Shown: positions 58,201 to 59,928 of the stretch, piece by piece
Position numbering within the stretch: the first letter of the stretch is position 1
How the letters are laid out: each line of letters begins with the position of its first letter
Assembly (NCBI GenBank): GCA_037039925.1
Contig: JAXRKP010000101.1
Coordinates: 91,001-155,000, forward strand
Length of the DNA: 64,000 bases
Reading direction: 5' to 3'
Source: Doris montereyensis
Taxonomy: Eukaryota; Mollusca; Gastropoda; Nudibranchia; Dorididae
Notes under the pieces: model-generated
Told to the model about the DNA's origin: nothing
Seen by the model: the letters and a program-made list of their open reading frames with translations, nothing else
The model's database searches: none
Position numbers and translations under genes: made by a program

Positions 58201-58249
58201 GGTCGATATTAGGAAAAGATTCCGAGATGAAATTACGACATCGAGACAT
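27985..58249 (-). CDS. ABCF3: ABCF3, ATP-binding cassette subfamily F member 3, whole gene span
   Basis: ABCF proteins carry two nucleotide-binding domains and no membrane domain; animal ABCF3 is a cytosolic ATPase of about 710 residues linked to translation control and antiviral responses. Here the order is complete: N-terminal region (exons 1-5), NBD1 Walker A GRNGLGKTT (exon 6), signature FSGGW (exon 9, damaged), Walker B PDLLLLDE (exons 10-11), H-loop SHD (exon 12), linker (12-14), NBD2 Walker A GDNGAGKTT (16), signature LSGGQ (17), Walker B FVLDEPTNHLD (18). The NBD2 H-loop exon was not found and the last exon is tentative. About 640-670 residues are recovered. Single-base indels in exons 12, 15 and 16, and a phase mismatch at exons 4/5, break the frame; I infer consensus error rather than decay. 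A piggyBac-like remnant and LINE copies sit in the introns. Confidence 0.92.
28225..28310. repeat. Interspersed repeat family C fragment
   Basis: GGAATTTATCCCGCCCATCG then CAGTGATCTCATGGTG, matching the family C phrases at 26,195 and 49,795. Confidence 0.55.
28375..31262. repeat. Minisatellite of about 33-bp units with higher-order structure
   Basis: The unit is GAGTTTATCTTGAGATGAGG then AGAGGGAGTCATTT. A sub-family with TTGGGTTATGTTGGGATGAG occurs at about 29,220-29,335, 29,910-29,965 and 31,085-31,250. A block of about 690 bp (28,700-29,340) is repeated nearly unit for unit at 29,390-29,990. On the minus strand, the ABCF3 sense direction, each unit reads CCCTCTCCTCATCTCAAG, a pyrimidine tract followed by AG like a 3' splice site. 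Confidence 0.95.
31263..31345. repeat. (GA)n and (GGGA)n microsatellite
   Basis: Pure purine tract GAGAGAGAGA followed by GGGAGGGAGGGA and a G-rich end, adjoining the 33-bp minisatellite. A similar tract is at 33,103-33,172. Confidence 0.95.
31346..33100. other. ABCF3: ABCF3 intron: unique DNA with a small diverged duplication
   Basis: No exon recognised; the NBD2 H-loop exon is expected somewhere between 28.1 and 33.7 kb but I could not identify it. A segment with CGATCTAATATTTTAG, GAGATCT and GATTAATCAT at about 32,175-32,245 recurs at 32,340-32,395, and CTAGATCTAGACATAGATAA recurs at 32,306 and 32,420, indicating a diverged duplication of about 140 bp. Confidence 0.45.
33103..33172. repeat. 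Purine microsatellite
   Basis: (GGGA)n then (GA)n with a few interruptions. Confidence 0.9.
33761..33848 (-). CDS. ABCF3: ABCF3 exon 18, NBD2 Walker B
   Basis: The acceptor is TTTTTCCCGTAG|T and the donor AAG|GTCAGT; 88 nt, leaving in phase 0. It encodes PNFFVLDEPTNHLDMETIE and ALGEAINKFK. The Walker B aspartate and catalytic glutamate (LDE) and the D-loop region are present. No indel. Confidence 0.93.
34150..34440 (+). repeat. Interspersed repeat family D
   Basis: Shares with 45,690-45,930 the phrases GATAAAGATGG, ACAAGTGCAG.CTCA, ATCATTTATCCC, TCAACTCCCTGGGG, GTTAGGCG.TTCGTA, and GAGTCAAGTGAGGAAAG. Partial copies are at 42,095 and 42,890. Copies have the same order, so it is a dispersed element of unknown class. 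Confidence 0.7.
34597..34729 (-). CDS. ABCF3: ABCF3 exon 17, NBD2 signature
   Basis: The acceptor is TTCTTTTTCAG|GC and the donor AGCAA|GTGAGT; 133 nt. It encodes QNQEMYRNQLGSFGVSGDLA, IRPVSS and then the ABC signature LSGGQKSRVAFAVMSMS. No indel. The polypyrimidine tract adjoins a minisatellite. Confidence 0.95.
34735..34990. repeat. ABCF3: Minisatellite, unit about 38-39 bp, abutting the exon 17 acceptor
   Basis: In the sense (minus) direction the unit reads CTTCAAATGGAAGAAATAAT then TTTCACCCAAACGTTTTGT. The authentic acceptor tract reads TTCACCCAAACGTTCTTTTT then CAG, so the array reaches into the 3' splice-site region. About 6.5 copies. Confidence 0.88.
35375..35771 (-). mobile_element. 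RTE-like LINE, truncated 3' fragment
   Basis: On the minus strand it encodes LLTETKMAIYNTVYCPSLL, YDSETWTLDSKEYSKVEA and LRRVEG, matching the C-terminal region of the copies at 2,986 and 46,915. It continues through the LINE 3' sequence to about 35,375. It is in the same direction as ABCF3. Confidence 0.85.
35772..36612. mobile_element. piggyBac-like degenerate element
   Basis: The left end is CTCACTGAGTACTGGG preceded by TTAA (35,768-35,771). The right end contains CAGTACTCAGTCACTCAGTG followed by AG and then TTCA, an imperfect inverted copy with a small insertion and a decayed TTAA. TTAA targets are characteristic of piggyBac. Inside, on the minus strand (about 36,213-36,370), a fragment reads KWAAPRISTNIFEALQYDS then an acidic SDSDSDIPDVDDADFVPEHD, resembling the acidic N-terminus of piggyBac transposases. 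No catalytic domain remains. It adjoins the LINE fragment. Confidence 0.55.
36740..36922 (-). CDS. ABCF3: ABCF3 exon 16, NBD2 Walker A (one base missing)
   Basis: The acceptor is CTCCCTAG|GTT and the donor CCAG|GTCAGG. It begins VGDNGAGKTTLLKLLLGEIE with the Walker A motif, and after the slip reads HAHRNLRIGYFSQHHVDQLE and ends LLANKFP. The Q-loop glutamine is in the FSQ. One base is missing near 36,841 (between GCTTCCGA and CACGCC); the exon is 183 nt where 184 is needed. Confidence 0.92.
36923..37065. other. ABCF3: ABCF3 intron segment
   Basis: Purine-rich GGGAGGGGGAGGGGAGG tract then AT-rich DNA; no further feature. Confidence 0.35.
37066..37392 (-). mobile_element. SINE family A with an internal duplication
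   Basis: Minus-strand copy of family A. The head segment (AGGCTGCCGGACT with GCGTTT) occurs twice, at about 37,292-37,315 and 37,358-37,382, so part of the tRNA-like end is duplicated. Confidence 0.75.
37508..37828 (-). mobile_element. SINE family B, near full length
   Basis: Minus-strand copy: GGTCTAGAGGCAAGGTGTCG, GTCGTGGGTTCAAGCTCCGC, TGGTCCAGGCAGGTGGATCA, then GTAAAAAGGAGGTCC, AAGATCCCTTGGCTGTTTAC and GTGGATGTGGGTAAAATCAA. Confidence 0.85.
38285..38655 (-). repeat. ABCF3: Minisatellite of about 50-bp units containing the exon 15 donor
   Basis: In the sense direction units read CTAGGACATAGAAGACTTTT, CAGACAATGTATT and GTAAGCAATGGAAATCAC. Exon 15 ends in TTTGTATT followed by GTAAGCGATAGAAGTCAC. 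Thus the authentic exon end and donor form the first unit, and about seven more follow. Confidence 0.88.
38656..38784 (-). CDS. ABCF3: ABCF3 exon 15, start of NBD2 (one base missing)
   Basis: The acceptor is GATCTCAG|GTT and the donor TGTATT|GTAAGC. It encodes FPECDLLSPPILQL, and after the slip DDVTFYYKKEKILFNKCCVN and ANMESRICI. The aromatic FYY lies where ABC domains hold the A-loop. One base is missing near 38,740 (TTGACGAC where TTGGACGAC is expected); the length is 129 instead of 130. Without correction a TAA follows at once. Confidence 0.9.
38785..39422. other. ABCF3: ABCF3 intron 14, no feature
   Basis: AT-rich with TATCT-type simple repeats near 39,000-39,080. I see no exon or mobile element. 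Confidence 0.4.
39423..39467 (-). CDS. ABCF3: ABCF3 exon 14 (45 nt), inter-domain linker
   Basis: The acceptor is TTTTATCAG|G and the donor ATAAA|GTGAGT. It encodes PPLKAVEKETDVVI between phase 2 ends, continuing the linker to NBD2. No indel. Confidence 0.9.
39575..39650. repeat. Interspersed repeat family C fragment
   Basis: GAAATGTATCCCATCCGCCA then TATGCAATGACCTCA, as in the other family C copies; poly-C runs follow. Confidence 0.5.
39917..39993 (-). CDS. ABCF3: ABCF3 exon 13, linker helix
   Basis: The acceptor is ATCTGTCAG|GTT and the donor AAATT|GTAAGT; 77 nt. It encodes VFINRFRYNANRAAQVQSKL then KLLEK, a basic helical segment typical of the ABCF inter-domain linker. No indel. Confidence 0.93.
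40080..40368 (+). mobile_element. SINE family A, near full length
   Basis: Head AGTGGCCGAGCGGTTAGGCT and GAGTTCAAATCCTAGC, then the whole family body to CGGCTCTATAGGCCTCAGAG. It lies in the intron between ABCF3 exons 12 and 13, antisense to the gene. Confidence 0.87.
40550..40795 (+). mobile_element. SINE family A, diverged
   Basis: Head TGCCCGAGTGGTTAGGCTGC and GGGTTCGACATTCTAGC, then CCCACTTGACCGATGCACAA and a degraded 3' half (GATTACCATCACATGTTCCG). Confidence 0.7.
40895..41080 (+). mobile_element. SINE family E (tRNA-derived)
   Basis: A tRNA-like head, GCAGCTAAGTTGGTAGAGTG, then CCTGACTACCATCCAGGAGG and CCGATTCCCAGTCAGGGCAA, which can be read as a tRNA with D, anticodon and T arms. The body that follows is not tRNA-like (GGGCCTCCTGTCAGACCCAC). 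It is related to 12,400-12,525. The degenerate stem pairs argue against a working tRNA. Confidence 0.65.
41290..41491 (-). CDS. ABCF3: ABCF3 exon 12, NBD1 H-loop and linker (one extra base)
   Basis: The acceptor is CTTTTCAG|AAT and the donor CAG|GTAGGC. It encodes NWPSTMLVVSHDRQF, then after the slip LNAVSTDIMHLHSQRLDNYR, GNYEIFNKTRQERQKNQQK and ends YREHIQ. The H-loop histidine is in SHDR. A run of six A on the plus strand (41,444-41,449) should be five; the exon is 202 nt where 201 is expected. Confidence 0.93.
41492..42029. other. ABCF3: ABCF3 intron 11, A/C-rich
   Basis: It contains a short duplicated segment (AATGCTTTATCTTGTTTCTT near 41,750 and ATTCTTTATCTTGTTTCTTT near 41,693) and C-runs. 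No exon. Confidence 0.4.
42030..42085 (-). CDS. ABCF3: ABCF3 exon 11, end of NBD1 Walker B and D-loop
   Basis: The acceptor is GTCTTCCAG|AA and the donor CAG|GTAAAA; 56 nt. With the G from exon 10 it begins EPTNMLDMKAIIWLENYLQ. The catalytic glutamate codon is split between exons 10 and 11. No indel. Confidence 0.93.
42195..42430 (+). mobile_element. LINE 3' fragment
   Basis: A broken frame encodes SMRLRWFGHVVR followed, in another frame, by NPRPRGCPPQRWSDNTREE, which is the usual tail of animal endonuclease-reverse transcriptases. It leads directly into the 33-bp array. Confidence 0.65.
42415..42785. repeat. 33-bp minisatellite, about 11 copies, derived from the LINE tail
   Basis: The unit is AACACCAGGGAGCAGTGCGG then CATTTCGCTCCTC. 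The first unit (GACAACACCAGGGAGGAGCG) is continuous with the LINE tail reading frame, so the array was seeded from the LINE. Every frame is open because 33 is a multiple of three. Confidence 0.92.
43060..43372 (+). mobile_element. SINE family B, near full length
   Basis: Head CCAGAGGCAAGGTGTCGGCC and GAGTTCGAGCCCTGCCAACG, then the family body, GACGATAAAATGGAGGTTCT and AAGATCCCTTGGCTGTTTAC, to GTGGACATAGGTAAATGAAA. Confidence 0.85.
43564..43586 (-). CDS. ABCF3: ABCF3 exon 10, 23-nt microexon with NBD1 Walker B
   Basis: The acceptor is TAACTTCCTCAG|A and the donor GACG|GTATGT. The 23 bases encode PDLLLLD with one base on each side, giving R before and E after. This is exactly the Walker B strand of NBD1. 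Phases match exon 11 (which starts AA) and the AG that ends the array-embedded exon 9 end. Confidence 0.9.
43650..44110. repeat. Minisatellite, unit about 42-60 bp
   Basis: Repeats of ATTATCTATATTACAACTTC then AAATATCATACACACATATA with (AC)n/(AT)n spacers. It lies in the intron between ABCF3 exons 9 and 10, close to the microexon acceptor. Confidence 0.9.
44150..45545 (-). repeat. ABCF3: 35-bp minisatellite with about 20 copies of a 5' splice site
   Basis: In the sense direction the unit reads AAGCTTGTGTGTTGTGTTTG then TTTAGCAGGTAAGAA. TTTAGCAG followed by GTAAGA is a perfect donor in the phase that ABCF3 exon 9 needs (…LFS plus AG, joined to A CCC of exon 10 to give R-P). About 20 units keep the GT; units from 44,180 to 44,610 mostly have GATAAG and have lost it. 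Confidence 0.85.
45520..45603 (-). pseudogene. ABCF3: ABCF3 exon 9, damaged (NBD1 signature)
   Basis: At 45,583-45,600 the minus strand encodes FSGGWR, the ABCF NBD1 signature motif, exactly between exon 8 (ends PT plus AG) and exon 10. Upstream the expected acceptor and E codon are missing; downstream the expected MRLALARA-type stretch is replaced by A/T-rich bases before the first LFS-encoding repeat unit. A duplicated ACATTAAAAAATCACTG motif flanks it. I infer either assembly damage at the edge of the minisatellite or real exon loss. This is not a complete exon. Confidence 0.55.
45690..45930 (+). repeat. Interspersed repeat family D
   Basis: Second good copy of the element at 34,150, sharing ACAAGTGCAGACTCATAGAT, CATTTATCCCACGGCAGGTC and GAGTCAAGTGAGGAAAG. 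Confidence 0.7.
45955..46200 (+). mobile_element. SINE family A, degraded
   Basis: The head is broken, but the body is readable: GTTGTGTCGCTGGGAAAAAA, GCAAATGGGTACTAGC, ACTAGCGTCATGTCCACGAA, CGCTTCATGCCACAAAAATC and GTGGCTCTATATGC. Confidence 0.6.
46460..46615. repeat. Interspersed repeat family C fragment
   Basis: TAGAATTTACCCCTTCAGCG, GAGCTCAGGGTGGACTAAGA and the CCTTCCAGTAGCATCCATTC segment parallel the copy at 49,795. Confidence 0.5.
46736..46888 (-). CDS. ABCF3: ABCF3 exon 8
   Basis: The acceptor is TTGATTTTCAG|T and the donor ACAAG|GTGAGT; 153 nt between phase 2 ends. It encodes PGQDKDNVLGTRLQEVYKAL, EAIESDKAPAKAAMILNGLG and FASSDQTRPT, matching the IEADKAPARASVILAGLGF region of the family. 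No indel. A LINE begins about 30 bp beyond the acceptor. Confidence 0.95.
46915..49803 (+). mobile_element. RTE-like non-LTR retrotransposon, copy 2
   Basis: 5' truncated at the start of the endonuclease (SWNVRAINGKKLAEERQKF), continuing with LLMHKRQEMLLESWNF and GDLN, where the ARVGK that follows in copy 1 is deleted. The RT has YRGISLLTLPGKVYDRIL, YQSGFRPGRSVQDPI, FIDLEKAFDTV and FADDLVLFGKS. The C-terminus is TKMAVYNTVYCP, YGSETWTLD, LRWFGHVNRM and KRPKGIRRRKW. The 3' end has short ATTG tandem repeats (49,787-49,803), as RTE elements often do. Frameshifts make it inactive. It lies antisense in the ABCF3 intron between exons 7 and 8. Confidence 0.88.
49804..49965. repeat. Interspersed repeat family C
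   Basis: CAACATACCCTTTATCATAC, ACAGTGATCTCAGAGTGAAG, then AGAAGAAAGGTCTACCAGTA and a C-rich end; this parallels 26,195-26,335 in order. Confidence 0.6.
49966..50491. other. ABCF3: ABCF3 intron segment, no feature
   Basis: AT-rich, with a C20-type homopolymer near 50,133 and two similar segments containing AATAATATAAT near 50,350 and 50,425. No exon. Confidence 0.4.
50492..50653 (-). CDS. ABCF3: ABCF3 exon 7
   Basis: The acceptor is TTGCTTTCAG|T and the donor ACAAG|GTATAT; 162 nt between phase 2 ends. It encodes GQLKIPSHITVLHVEQEVDG, then DNTRAIESVLECDFKRTALL and KEEKELNNKLNST. HVEQEV is a strongly conserved ABCF block in which Q is the NBD1 Q-loop. No indel. Confidence 0.95.
50755..51085. 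repeat. Purine-rich (GAA/AGG)n tract
   Basis: About 200 bp of AGAAGAAGACGAAG-type sequence, broken by a unique segment near 50,945-51,025. Long serine/phenylalanine frames on the other strand are artefacts of composition. Confidence 0.85.
51405..51490 (-). mobile_element. SINE family B fragment
   Basis: Minus strand: AAGATCCCATGGTTGTTTAC, AAGGCAGACC and the GAGGTCACCCTAGTT 3' region. A (CAGA)n microsatellite adjoins it. Confidence 0.6.
51562..51666 (-). CDS. ABCF3: ABCF3 exon 6, NBD1 Walker A
   Basis: The acceptor is TTTATCCAG|G and the donor TCCAG|GTATGT; 105 nt. It encodes ILLKEADVHLVFGRRFGFTG then RNGLGKTTLLKMLS; the Walker A motif is GRNGLGKTT, with lysine and threonine positioned for ATP phosphate and magnesium. 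No indel. Confidence 0.96.
51667..52425. other. ABCF3: ABCF3 intron 5, first part, no feature
   Basis: AT-rich unique sequence; no exon or repeat. Confidence 0.4.
52428..52615 (-). mobile_element. SINE family A fragment (3' half)
   Basis: Minus strand shows GTGCACTCGCATC and, at the 3' end, AAACCGGAGTAGCTCCAGCG followed by CTATGGGCCGTAATGGCTTT. The head is lost. Confidence 0.6.
52675..52965 (-). mobile_element. SINE family A, near full length
   Basis: Minus-strand copy with CTAGTCTAGTCGTCAAGTTG head, GGGTTTGAACCCTGGCAGC, CCAGGTGCAAATATG, and the CTGTAGAAACCGGGATGAAC block. Confidence 0.75.
53104..53226 (-). CDS. ABCF3: ABCF3 exon 5
   Basis: The acceptor is TTCTTATCAAG|C and the donor GACAA|GTAAGT; 123 nt. 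It encodes VPEMATASQQINRKDSKMDS, then SGSNKSYDIHLENIDVSYGD. SYD.....FDVS.GD is the family's first strand of NBD1. It requires two bases from the preceding exon, whereas exon 4 as read supplies one. Confidence 0.92.
53420..53895 (-). repeat. ABCF3: Minisatellite of about 62-bp units abutting the exon 4 donor
   Basis: In the sense direction units read GGTTGAAAGGTCTGGATGAT, TTGTATTATCAATTCCACTG, TTTAACTATTTGGGTTG. Exon 4 ends in GAAAAAG and its intron starts GTTGAAAGGTCAGAGTGATT, so the first unit is the authentic donor region. About seven units follow. Confidence 0.88.
53899..53983 (-). CDS. ABCF3: ABCF3 exon 4, basic helical segment
   Basis: The acceptor is TTCTTTGACAG|GTG. It encodes VVDQKKLEKADRKIQKKLDR then KRKSSSEK, the lysine-rich helix before NBD1 (family: KKLEKAE.RLK.K.EKR). 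The only compatible donor is the weak AAAAAG|GTTGAA, leaving phase 1, while exon 5 needs phase 2. Either one base is lost (for example from the A run), or a small exon is missing in the array that follows. Confidence 0.85.
54105..54312 (+). mobile_element. SINE family B, head missing
   Basis: GGTAGGTGGATCGACACCTA, GGACGATGAAAAGGAGGTCC, AAGATCCCTTGGCTGTTTAC, AGATCACCTTAGTTGTGGAT and GGGTAAATCAAA; the head is replaced by a poly-C run. Confidence 0.8.
54525..54666 (-). CDS. ABCF3: ABCF3 exon 3
   Basis: The acceptor is CTTCCACAG|T and the donor GCTTCG|GTAAGA; 142 nt, leaving in phase 0. It encodes SNGGPGASVNGRAKVLDAPI, QMSAMADTETDDSSQNN then IWLLRKDNAS. VLDAPIQ is a conserved ABCF3-specific block. 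No indel. Confidence 0.93.
54765..54832. repeat. Short tandem repeat, unit about 20 bp, 3-4 copies
   Basis: ACTGGCTATGACAGAAAATT repeats with small changes in the intron between ABCF3 exons 2 and 3. Confidence 0.85.
54840..55355. other. ABCF3: ABCF3 intron segment
   Basis: Contains a G-rich run near 54,972-54,995 and a poly-A of about 18 near 55,136. No exon. Confidence 0.4.
55358..55745 (+). repeat. 63-bp tandem array made from the head of SINE family A
   Basis: The unit is GACCCCGTCCCCCATATGTG, GTGTGGCGTTGTTGGCCTAG, TGGTTAGGTTAATT. The TTGGCCTAGTGGTTAGGTT part is the A-box head of the SINE that directly follows at 55,740. About six copies. Open frames across it are artefacts. Confidence 0.9.
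55738..56000 (+). mobile_element. SINE family A downstream of its own head array
   Basis: GGTGGTTAGGTTGCTAGACT, GGGTTCGAATCCTAGC, CACCCAGGTGCAAATGGGTA, AGCTTGGGAGTAAAACCTGC, CAGAAACCGGGATACGCTCC and GGCTCTATGGGTCGC. All family blocks are present. Confidence 0.85.
56296..56440 (-). CDS. ABCF3: ABCF3 exon 2
   Basis: The acceptor is TTATTTCCAG|GC and the donor CAAGG|GTAAGA; 145 nt. It encodes MLEDGGEEFNTSDDLYDAVG then VMLQQADDSKTEDEVKDICD and RLLCILQ, the acidic N-terminal helical region of ABCF3 (family: F.S.DDL.EAVG..L). No indel. Confidence 0.93.
56441..58176. other. ABCF3: ABCF3 intron 1
   Basis: AT-rich unique DNA. Two similar segments near 57,955-58,020 and 58,075-58,135 (GAAATATGAC, then AAATGGGGATGG or AAATGGGAATGG) suggest a diverged duplication of about 118 bp adjoining exon 1. 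No second gene is seen. Confidence 0.45.
58177..58249 (-). CDS. ABCF3: ABCF3 exon 1 with start codon
   Basis: ATG at 58,247-58,249, preceded by GAAA. It encodes MSRCRNFISESFPNIDQEIS then DYVN and the first base of a serine codon; the donor is AATA|GTAAGT. The family starts MATC.EILR.EFP.ID..VF.YV, so the alignment and length agree with a true N-terminus. Confidence 0.93.
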
Positions 58250-59268
58250 TTTCAATCCTCACGTCGTGAAATGGGACGAGATAAATCGTGAGAGAATCTA
58301 TAATATTTCTCTCATCGATGGCACAATATTGGGCAAGAGATTTTATTCCGCGATGAAGAGCCTGACACACTGACTGACAATGCAATGTGGAGCTCTTCTT
58401 TCATGGAAACACTTCTCCATCTCTATCGTAATATTATTTTCTATCGTAAAAGAGTACCAAAAGTTAAAGAGAAAAGACTCCGTACTTTGTGAAAAGATAC
58501 AAACCGCTTGAGTCACATCGAATAAATAGAACTAGATCTCGATTCTAGTCGCTCAGTCAGTTTAGAAAGAAACGGAAACAAAACTTTTCCCCTCAACTAC
58601 AATAAAAAGTAATATACAGAGGTAGATCTAGATTTGAATGATTCAATGGAATCAGCATTGATAACTCGATTTCGTGTATTCAATGTTGACAAGACGGAGC
58701 ACTGAGATCTGGATCTAGATCGATCTAGATCAGATCCAGAGCTAATTACCGTTACTACTGCCGCCCCTGTTGGGGATGCAATTGTTGTGGCTGTGCTGCT
58801 GCTGTTACCACTATCACAACTTCTGCTGCTTCTGTTGCTATTGTTTCACTATTGTCTAGAAGTAGTATATCTAGTGCGATTCTTTTTTCTTATTATTCTT
58901 ATCTTTTATTCATTATTTAGCCTACTATTATTAATATTATTATTGATATTTTATTATTATCATCGTCATCATCATCACTTAAGACTTAAATGTTAGTTTG
59001 ATTGTCTTGTTCATATATTTATTATATATGTGTTATTTGTTTTATCGTAGTTGTTGTTGATGTTGTATCATTATATCCCTCTCTTATCTTCCCTCTGGCA
59101 TCATCACTCTATACTTTGATAGTCTTAGTACCCCTCAATCTCTGTCAGCTTGTCAGTGTATATATTGATTAAATATTTTGTATTATAATACATAAAACAA
59201 AGTGCATTTCACAAATTAGGTACCAGCTATTTCCTTTTTTTCAAGTCCAGGATTCTATACATAATATA

Positions 59269-59365
<97 letters not shown>

Positions 59366-59731
59366 AAAAGGTTTTAAAAATGGGGAATATGAAAACAATA
59401 ATTAAACAGACATTGAAGCCCTCATTAGTGTGACAATTGACTTTAAAGTTTGTTTATTTAGTTTTTATTCAGTGGGACATAACCACAAACATTCAATGTG
59501 AAATTGAATACTAAAAACTATACACACGTTGTGTTTACAATTTAACAACTCACCAAATAAAAGTAAATTTCACATATATATACATCAACTCTTAATTGTT
59601 TTAGTATTATTTAAATTATTGTGACACAGGAAGTTTGTAACAAATCCATCAACATCCAGGATATTATGGCATTTTTTTGTAATTTAAGTTACATATTGCC
59701 CCATTTTTCACAGTTTTTATGTTTCTTCCAG
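58250..59731. promoter_or_regulatory. Intergenic region between head-to-head ABCF3 and arylsulfatase genes
   Basis: About 1.5 kb separates the divergent start codons. Near 58,701-58,740 is a cluster of GATCTAGATC-type palindromes (GGATCTAGATCGATCTAGAT). A pyrimidine-rich block covers 58,780-58,990 and an AT dinucleotide run 59,273-59,361. The ABCF3 promoter must lie here; I cannot point to a TATA box or start site. The sulfatase transcript may start upstream of an acceptor at 59,731. Confidence 0.4.
59273..59361. repeat. (TA)n microsatellite, about 45 dinucleotides
   Basis: Perfect TATATA run of nearly 90 bp, able to form a cruciform, upstream of the sulfatase start. Confidence 0.98.
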
Positions 59732-59928
59732 GCAACTCAAAGCAGAGAAAATGTTTAGGCTGATAAGTGTGTACATGGTGAGTTTTGACCGTTGCTTGTC
59801 TTCACTCTGGTCAAGCCCAAGCAGCCAAAAGTGCTCAACCCCATATTGTTTTTGTACTGGCAGACGATTACGGTTATAATGATGTTGGATATCATGGATC
59901 TGAAATCAAGACACCAAATTTGGATGCA
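59732..59928 (+). CDS. ARSB: Arylsulfatase B-like, exon 1 (start at 59,751; one extra base)
   Basis: TATGTTTCTTCCAG precedes 59,732, so a 5' UTR intron is likely. From ATG 59,751 the text is [11 protein letters not shown], then after removing one T from 59,783-59,786 [13 protein letters not shown], a typical signal peptide with cleavage after AQA. It continues [35 protein letters not shown]. The two aspartates of ADD are metal ligands. The donor is GCA|GTGAGT. Confidence 0.85.

Noticed and set aside
59772..59790. Donor-like ATG|GTGAGT inside the sulfatase signal peptide
   Set aside because: Using it would require an intron of under 50 bp. A one-base insertion in the T run explains the frame better and gives a proper signal peptide.
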